Shown: positions 57,050-64,000 of the stretch, in pieces
How the letters are laid out: the number at the start of each line of letters is the position of its first letter
How positions within the stretch are numbered: the first letter of the stretch is position 1
NCBI GenBank assembly: GCA_025526915.1
Contig: JAHLKH010000015.1
Location: 124,001 to 188,000, forward strand
Origin: Entophlyctis helioformis
Lineage: Eukaryota > Chytridiomycota > Chytridiomycetes > Chytridiales > Chytriomycetaceae
DNA: 64,000 nucleotides
Direction: 5' to 3'
Program-made: the position numbers and the translations under genes
Notes under the pieces: model-generated
What the model was told of the DNA's origin: nothing
The model's database searches: none
Seen by the model: the letters and a program-made list of their open reading frames with translations, nothing else

Positions 57050-59748
57050 TTACTCGGCCTGGCCTGGCTGAATGACATCGTCAATCTTGAGCACCATCTT
57101 GACCAGCTGCGTTGCAAGGTAGAACTGCGAGCGCTTCGAGATGAGCGGGTCAAACACGTGCTGGCTGCGCATGTCGTTGGAGCCGCGCAGGTTGCAGTCA
57201 ATGCCGAGTCTCGAGTTGTTCTCGGTTGCCTGGCGAGACTTGATCTCGGCGAGCGTCTCGATCGGGGGGAGTCCAGAGTTCTCGGCAAGGGCGAGGGGGA
57301 TGGCGTCGAGGGCAGACGCAAACGCGCGCATGGCGTACTGCTCAATCGACGAGATCTGGTCGGCTGCCTTGGAGACAGCGAGCGAGCAAGTGATCTCGGC
57401 AGCACCGCCACCGTAGACGATGCGGCCGTCACGCACAAGGTTGCGCACCACACAGATGGCGTCGTGGAGACTGCGCTTGGCCTCGTCAATGATCTGCACA
57501 ATAAAGTGGCAATGCAACACGGACACAGTCAGTTGTCAGCCAGGCGATCGACTGGCGGAGATGAGCAGCCATTAACTCGACAGCAAGCAACATACCATCT
57601 TGTTGCCACCGCGCACAAAGAGCGTGACAGCGCGCGTGTTGGCGCACTCTTCAATGACAAGCATGCGGTCCTTGGTCGTGCCAAACGAGATCTCGCGGAC
57701 AACACCGGCCTTGCCGAGCTTCTCGGCAGAGAGCTCTGCAAAGCGGGGAACAATGCGGCCGTTGGTCGCAATAGCAATAAGCTGCGAGTGAACAATCATA
57801 TCCAGCCATGGCCATGGTTAGCATCGAGGCTTGCGCGTTCAAGGGCCAAACAACAAAGCAAAGCAGCAGCAACAATAACACACCTCGATCTCAGGACCGC
57901 CAACCCAGCGGACGGCAGGAAGCTGGTTCTGGAGAAGCAGGTGGTTGGCCTCGTCGTCAAAGCCCCACTGGCAGATGACCAGGTTCGCGCCACAGTCCTT
58001 GACCTGCTTGACCATCTCGTCAAACTTGTCCTTTTCGTACTGCTGCAGCTTCTTGTATTCTTCCACGGACGTGATGTCGAGCTGGTGCTTGGTCTTGGGC
58101 TTGGGGGGCTCAAAGGGGCAGGTGAGAATGGCGAGCTTGGCGTCGCGGATCTCCTTGGGCATCTGCGGGTGCGAAAAGTCCTTGTCGACAACAACACCGT
58201 ACACGATCTTGGAGTCCTCGAGCGAGCCGCCGACCTTGCCGTCGACCTTGATGAGCTCAAAGTCCACGTCCTTGCGCTCAAGGTCGGCAACGGCCAGAAC
58301 GGCATCCACAGCCATCTGGGCAAACTTGTCGTGGCACTTGGAGACACTGTTCAAGGGGATGCCAGGCCGCGTCCGCGTCAGTCACAGTCGCCACGCGTCG
58401 ACGTGCAGACAATGACTGCACGACGCTCTTACATCTTGGAGCCAAGACAGGTCTTGGCTGTGCGGTGGAGGATGTCCAGGTTGTCCTTGTCAAACGTGAT
58501 CACATCGGCGACGGTGTCGAGATGCGCCACGGCAACATTACAGGCACGCTCGAAACCATCGGCAATGCGGATGGGGTGGATGCCCTTGTCCAACAGAGAC
58601 TCGGCCTGCTCAAGGAGAGCACCAGCAAGAACTGCAGATCCAGGCCATTGGCGGTCATGCATCCGAGTTAGAAACGTGGGGCCAATCCAGAGTATCCAGT
58701 GTGCAGCAGATCAGACGGCCCGGCCAAAGACGCACCAACAACACCCGTGGTGCCATCGCCAATCTCATCGTCCTGGCTCTTGGACAGCTGCACAAGGAGC
58801 TTGGCGATCTCGTGCTCCACCTCCATGCGCTCCATGATGGTTGCGCCGTCGTTGGTGATGGTGATGTCGCCGTCGGGCGAGATGAGGATCTTGTCGAGAC
58901 CTGCAGACATCCGGCATGGGAGCGTCAGCCAAAAGACAGCAAGGCAGCCCAGGTCCAGGTCCAGTCCGTCCAGTCCAGCCAGGTCCAGTCAGCGGTATGA
59001 GCCTTGGTTGCGACCGCTGGGCTGAACTGGACAGAAACGGGCGGCGGACAGGACTCGACTCACCACGAGGGCCGAGGGACGACTTGAGGATGTTGGCAAC
59101 GGCCTTGGCAGCCAGGATGTGCGACTGGGGCGAGAGACGCAGGCAGCATTGCAGACGGGCAGATGTGGCAGCAGACACCGAGCGCACCGAGGCAGGCAGG
59201 CGGGCGGGCGGGCAGGCAAGACAGGCAGGCAAGACAGGCAGGCAAGACAGGCAGGCGGGTTGGGTCAGTTTGGCACACCACAAACGCCAGATCACGGCAG
59301 GCAGACAGGCGGAGCAGAGGCTGCCGGCGAAGCGGGCATGGCCGCAGTGTGTGCAGGTGCATCCGGCCCACTCTAGTGCTGGCTGGCTGTCTGGCTGGCT
59401 GGCTTGGTGTGCCGCACGGGCCTGCATGGCACCAAGCCAGTGCGGCCAGTACAGCCAGTGCAGCCCGCAAGCCAGTCCGACGACCAGGGGTGCGGCAGTC
59501 TCTGTCCGTCTGCCGGTGCATTGGACCACGGCGGGCTGGCTGGGCAGACGAGGCTGACGGGGCTGGCTGGGCTGACGGGGCTGACGGGGCTGACGAGGCA
59601 GGACGCAGGCGAGGGCAGAAGGGCAAGGGCCGCACACCTTTTGGGCCTCGATGCCCTTGATGCGGGTCTTGGACTGCTCGCGCAGGATGATGAGCGGACG
59701 GCCGTACTCGTCCTGGGCGTACATTGCGTCTCCGACATTGATCGACAT
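57050..59748 (-). CDS. CCT5: Chaperonin TCP-1 epsilon subunit (CCT5)
   Basis: Seven exons join in frame: 59748-59638, 59124-59064, 58900-58736, 58631-58433, 58346-57884, 57781-57596 and 57493-57050, giving 542 residues, the normal CCT length. It begins [20 protein letters not shown], a subunit-specific epsilon N-terminus (DEYGRPFI in others). Group II chaperonin motifs are intact: [45 protein letters not shown] (the ATP-binding GDGTT), [20 protein letters not shown] and [18 protein letters not shown]5 is one of eight subunits of the cytosolic TRiC complex that folds actin, tubulin and other clients. The first intron is large (about 510 bases) and full of AGGCAGGC and GGCTGACGG repeats. It lies directly downstream of the Fanzor element end. 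Confidence 0.97.
59190..59260. repeat. GGCAGGCAAGACA tandem repeat in CCT5 intron 1
   Basis: About five imperfect copies of a 13-base unit (aggcaggcaagac). Confidence 0.85.
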
Positions 59749-60072
59749 GTTGGCGGCTGCGGGGAGGCTGCGGGGGGCTGCGGGGATCTGCTGGGGCAGC
59801 GCACCGTCGACGGCCAGAGCGGGTTCGCACAGGCACGGCAGCGCTGATGGTCAGTCCCTGTGTGGCGTGGGCAGAGCGTCGTCGGTGGGTGTGTGTGCAG
59901 CTCGGCACAGCATAGCACGGCACGACGCGGCTGTTGCGCAAGACTCACAAAAGCAGTTGTCGGTCAAAGTGCGCCGAATTCACTGCGCGCTGAGGGGTGG
60001 GCAATAGGGCGAGGGAATGCCGGCAGTTGCCGGCAAAATGCCCGACATCCAAACAATTACCAAGAATCATTG
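59749..60072. other. CCT5 upstream region up to the Fanzor element end
   Basis: Carries the CCT5 promoter. The distal part (60040-60085) becomes AT-rich (caattaccaagaatcattg, ttaaattgg), where the homology with the Fanzor relic ends. No coding exon. Confidence 0.4.
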
Positions 60073-60241
60073 AATTAAATTGGACCCGAGAGGCGTCGAA
60101 TGTAAGGCAAGCACATCACACGATTGAAGGTTCGAGTCAGCAACGAGCATGCGACGACAAGCGGGCGATGTACATCCACATGCATGAGGGTCTTACCTTC
60201 GTAAGAAGTGACCCTATTGGTCGATCGGGAGGTGCCCCGAT
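60073..60241 (-). ncRNA. Candidate Fanzor guide RNA (omega RNA) scaffold region, element right end
   Basis: This segment follows the Fanzor stop codon on the same strand. Its distal part (60073-60134) is conserved in the relic at 11404-11456, including atcacacgattg and aggttcg, although it codes for nothing. In known Fanzor and TnpB loci the guide RNA spans the 3' end of the nuclease gene and runs out through the element's right end, with the guide taken from flanking DNA. By that model the scaffold would end near 60073 and the guide would be read from lower coordinates. Exact ends and folding were not computed. Confidence 0.5.
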
Positions 60242-63200
60242 TCATATTGTGCTGGAAGTCACAGCACGTGGAGTTGCATGTGCCTTGCTGGCTCGTGACC
60301 CGCGGACAGACCGTGTCCGTGGTGGAGGCGGCAGGACGATGGGCGGATCGGGTGGTCTTGGAGGCCGCTGGTTGACAGGCAGCTCAGGTACTGGAAGCTG
60401 CTGGACGACAGGCTGACTGGCCTTTGTGTGCGTCAAGTAGAGCGGCCGCTCTCCATCGAGCAAATGCCCCAGTGCGACCATTCCGATGTTGGTGGCTCCA
60501 AGCACGTCTCGGTGGTAGACGGCCTTGCATGCTGTGCACTCGTAGCGTCGCAGGTTGGTGCGGTTCTTGTATGGGATCCGCTGCTTGCACTGCGGGCACA
60601 TCTGGCTGGTCAGGTTCTCGTTGCAGCGGTAGATCTGTGTGTGTGTGTGCAGGATCGTGTGGTCAGTTGGTGCACAGATGGATGGATGGATGGATGGCAT
60701 GGCATCAGACGCACATAGGCATATCCAGACGACCGCAGATGCCTGATGAGAAACTTCTCAAACACAGCGTGCCGGACCACCTTGCCTGTAAAGTCGATGC
60801 CAAATGCCCACACAACGGGAATGTCCTTCTCTGTCGACTTTTTTGGATCGAAGGGCAGGCCTTGAGACGCAGGAGATGCGCGCTTGCCAGTGGTCGATCC
60901 TGCCAGCTTCATGATGCCTTCAAGAGCATGTCCGCGAAAAGACATGCTGTTGCTGCGCATGGAAAAACGCTCGGCCTTGACCTTCTGTGGAATGCCATGC
61001 CATGCCACTCAATGCAATCAGCAGGCGATCAAGCAGCATGGCGATCATGCCGATATGCATTCAGAAGCAGAGAAAACATACCTTTGCATTCAGGAATGTC
61101 GAGCAGTACGCCAAGCAGCGAAGATCCCAAAAGGCTCTCTCGCCTGCTGAGACGCCTGGATCGGCATGCTTTGCCATCTTGAAGGCAATCGCCTCATGGA
61201 TGTCGGCTGCCTTGGCATATCGATTGTTGAACCTGGCACAAGAGACAGGCACTGTGAGTTGATCTGGTCAAGAGTGCACAGAGTCATTGCATACATACCA
61301 TCGCAGAAGTTCGCGCTCAGCTTGAAATAAGCCAGAGGAGAGCACATAGTTGGACTCGTGCGTGTATGTCTCGGTTCGACATTGACCAGCATGCTGGACG
61401 CGCCAAACAGGTACCGCTGGCCCCAGTCTAGACTGACAACGCGAACAGTCTCATAGCCCTTGTCGGCGAGCAGCTTGTTGGCATCAGCAACATCAGGTAG
61501 TCGCTGGGATGCATTGAAGTTGCGCTTGGCCTGTCATGCCATGGCATGAGTGAGGGATGTGCAATGCATGTGCACCAATGCGCGAGGTTAGCATGCAAGT
61601 GACATACAAGGTTTGGCACTTTTGGCTTGGCAGCTGTGGATGGCATGTCAGTTGGTGTGGACAGCAAGTACGCGTCTGGATTGGCACAGCAACTCACATT
61701 CGCCGTTGAGGTAATCAGGCACACAATCAGCCTCATTGGCAAGACTGGGAAGCTCGCATGAAGACGCCGTGTCGGGACCTGCGAAGCAAGGCGGCGGTTA
61801 GAATTGATGTGTGCACCAAAGCATCCAAGCACGGCACATACTGCAAGGCGACTCTGGACGGTCTGTGCGATAATCGCGAACCAACTGGCCGACGCTGTAT
61901 CCGTTCGAGATGACGCTACTCATCCGTGTCCGTTTGGTTGGTCTCGCTGGGGGTAGAGCATCAACCGCAGCCTGGATGAAGTTCTTGCGCTCCTTGCCAC
62001 GCAGACGCTGCTTCTTGGCCTCTTGCGTCGCCTTGGCTCTAGCCGCTTTCTTGGCCTTGGTGTTGGCTGCGTCCATTTCCGCTTCGGCTTCTGCCGGCGT
62101 TTGATACCGGCCTTTCTTGGGGCGGAGGCCGGGAAGCAGGACGTCCATGACGCAATTCTCGCGACTCGAGCTGAATGCCTTCTTGATCTCGCTGTCGGTT
62201 GACTTGAGTGTCAACTTTTTCGAGCCAGGCTCTTTGAGAAAGGTGGATTGTTAGTATCAAATCATAAAAAGATGGCACAAACAGGCAGTGCAACTTACTG
62301 ATCGCAGCAAGTAGCTCCTTTCGCAGTGCTTGCAAAGCAGGATCCTGCCCCTTGCTGTCGCGCTCCTTCTTTGTCCCCATCACAGACCAAAAGAGTGTCC
62401 TCTCTGTGATGAGAACGAAAGGGTCGCAGCTTGCCGGCTGCGGGCAAAGCTTGATGCTCTGTCTCCCAGCGAGATCGCGCAGCGCATGGAACTTGCCGGG
62501 ATGCGACAGCGACTCACTGAGCACAATCGCAGCGAGCTCGTCTAGCTCTGGAGGTAGCACGACAACGGCCTTGCCCTCTGTGGCTGAGGAAGAGCTGGAT
62601 GCTGCGGCCTTCTTGCTGCGTGGCTTCTTTGGTGCGTCCTTGCCCTCCGTGGCTGGCGATGGGCTCGGCGCCGCGCTCTCGGTGGTGGCAGCCTTCCCGA
62701 CACATGGCTTCTTGGCATCCTTGGCAGCGGCGGCCTTAGCAACGCGTGGCTTCTTGGCGGCTTTGGCAGCAGCACCGTTGGCAGCCGTGGCGTCCTTGGC
62801 AGTGGTGTCCTTGCCGACGCGTACCTTCTTGGCTACGCCGCCCTTGTCGGTGATTGAAGTGCTGGACGCGGTCCGCTTGTGGGTTGGCGCGGGGTCCTTG
62901 CCGACGCGTACCTTCTTGGCTACGCCGCCCTTGTCGGTGATTGAAGTGCTGGACGCGGTCCGCTTGTGGGTTGGCACGGCGTCCTCAGTGGCAGCCTTCC
63001 CAACGCGTGGCTTCTTGGTGGCTATGGCAGCAGCAAGCCTGGCGTCCCTGGTGGCTTTGGCAGCTGCATCCCTGACGGCTTTGGCAGCTGCACGCTCGGC
63101 GTCCCTGGCGGCTTTGGCAGCTGCACGCTCGGCGTCCCTGGCGGCTTTGGCAGCTGCACGCTCGGCGTCCTTGGCAGCTTTGGCAGCTGCGCGCTTGGCG

Positions 63201-64000
63201 TCCCTGACGGCTTTGGCAGCTGCGCGCTTGGCGTCCCTGGCGGCGTTGGCAGCTACACGCTTGGGATCCTTGGCGTCTGCGGCGTCCTTGGCAGCTTTGG
63301 CAGCAGCGCGCTTGGCGGCGTTGGCAGCAGCACGCTTGGCGGTCTCAGCGTCCCTGGCTTTCTTGATCAGGTACGTAGTCCACGCCGTCGCTTGCTTGGG
63401 AGTTGAACCGCGCACAAGCTTGAGGCACGCTGCAAACACCAGGTCGGACTGGCTTCCAATGTAGTGCTGCGCCAGCATGGCACACACACTCTTGGCGAGG
63501 TTGCTGAAGATATCATTCGCAGCTTCCGCGCAGAGGCTGCCGTCAAGCCTGTCTGGTAGAGCCGGCTCCTGCGCGACGGCTGGCGGCATTTTGGGCTGTG
63601 GTATGCCTTTCTTGATCGCATTGGCGTGCACCATGCCTCGCGTCCATGACCGGTGCATCATCAGCTGCATGGCCGTGACGAGCCACGCGTTGATCGTGCT
63701 CATATTGAGACCCGGCTGGGCCATCTGCTTGCCACTGAAAATGTACGACAGGTGGCGCAGCATACAGGCCATGGACGTCTCGCCGCCAGAAGCGCTGCTG
63801 ATGATCTCCGTGAGCAGTTGGTTCGCTGTTGGCACCGCCGGTGCTGCTCCTGGCTGCTCAGACTCGTCGGCGTCCTCGGCGTCCTCAGACTCGTCGGCGT
63901 CCTCAGACTCGTCGGCGTCCTCAGACTCGTCGGCGTCCTCGATGTCCTCAATGTCCTCATACTCGTCGGCGTCCTCGCTGTCCTTTGACTTCTTGACCCT
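60242..64000 (-). CDS. Fanzor RNA-guided DNA endonuclease (TnpB-like), 5' partial
   Basis: Eight exons: from beyond 64000 to 62299, then 62231-61842, 61778-61698, 61633-61608, 61530-61295, 61232-61082, 60984-60715 and 60634-60242. They join in frame to about 1,082 visible residues. RuvC-I is in VRVVSLDWGQRYLFGAS (Asp near 61425). A bridging region reads FNNRYAKAADIHEAIAFKMA. PVVWAFGIDFTGKVVRHAVF follows. The four-Cys zinc finger is CPQCKQRIPYKNRTNLRRYE then CTAC, and RuvC-III is YHRDVLGATNIGMVAL. This order and the RD--GA-NI ending are the Fanzor/TnpB signature. The RuvC-II Glu was not assigned; ALEGIM in the 60715-60984 exon is one candidate. The N-terminal half is acidic (DESEDADESED) then Lys/Ala-rich. 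The frame is open at the window edge, so the true start is missing. Confidence 0.9.
62814..62987. repeat. Two 87-base tandem copies inside the Fanzor gene
   Basis: Copies start at 62814 and 62901 and are nearly identical. Each encodes 29 residues of the type PTHKRTASSTSITDKGG then VAKKVRVGKD, a basic patch that could act as a nuclear localisation signal. Confidence 0.9.
63045..63345. repeat. Degenerate 45-base and shorter repeats encoding Ala/Lys/Arg helices
   Basis: Repeated gctttggcagctgcacgctc units encode AKAARDAERAAAKAARDAER-type runs in the Fanzor N-terminal half, predicted as long charged helices. Confidence 0.85.

Noticed and set aside
60120..60140. tRNA B-box-like ggttcgagtc
   Set aside because: No cloverleaf or A box can be placed around it, and the sequence belongs to the conserved Fanzor 3' block.

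Overview
The window is eukaryotic nuclear DNA. It is GC-rich, with short GT-AG introns of mostly 50-130 bases, compact intergenic spaces and many divergent gene pairs. The gene set points to a fungus: two velvet-domain genes, a fungal-style p22phox (NoxD-like) subunit, a bifunctional trehalose synthase/phosphatase and a short ABCC transporter. A Fanzor gene, known from chytrids and other early-diverging fungi among others, suggests a zoosporic (chytrid-like) fungus. That placement is inference.

Layout. 1-1,017: 3' part of a STI1/DP2-like protein gene. 1,166-5,423: ASNSD1-type glutamine amidotransferase/asparagine synthetase-like gene (minus), divergent from the SUMO E1 subunit AOS1/SAE1 (plus). 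5,552-6,039: p22phox-like subunit (minus). 6,484-10,950: ABCC transporter (minus). 11,404-11,648: decayed Fanzor copy. 11,775-14,452: SLC44/choline-transporter-like protein. 14,666-16,179: USP-fold protein without the usual catalytic Cys (minus), divergent from an intronless bromodomain-GATA-NET protein (16,916-20,866). 21,085-23,091: tetraspanin-like protein (minus), divergent from an MFS transporter (23,713-26,011). 26,432-29,358: BTB protein and an unrecognised protein. 29,471-34,631: CDKAL1 methylthiotransferase (minus), divergent from the TRMT2A uridine methyltransferase (plus). 35,704-40,957: two tandem velvet genes. 41,262-44,683: TPS-TPP. 44,888-47,804: MIC26/MIC27-like protein (minus), divergent from a HERP-like UBL membrane protein. 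48,045-54,657: a large ankyrin/coiled-coil gene (minus). 55,827-59,748: the ubiquitin E2 variant MMS2/UBE2V and the chaperonin subunit CCT5 (both minus). 60,242-64,000: an intron-containing Fanzor nuclease gene (minus), truncated by the window edge.

Most genes are housekeeping: ubiquitin/SUMO, tRNA modification, chaperonin, mitochondrial cristae and trehalose. The most notable system is the Fanzor element. The gene keeps RuvC-type motifs and a four-Cys zinc finger. About 49 kb away lies a truncated DNA copy that shares not only coding and intron sequence but also a block 3' of the gene. That shared block marks the likely right end of the element and a candidate guide-RNA (omega RNA) scaffold.

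Exon boundaries were worked out by hand from splice signals and reading-frame continuity. Where a frame could not be joined (ABC transporter N-terminus, tetraspanin, MFS C-terminus, ankyrin gene) this is stated; indels in the assembly are as likely as real lesions.
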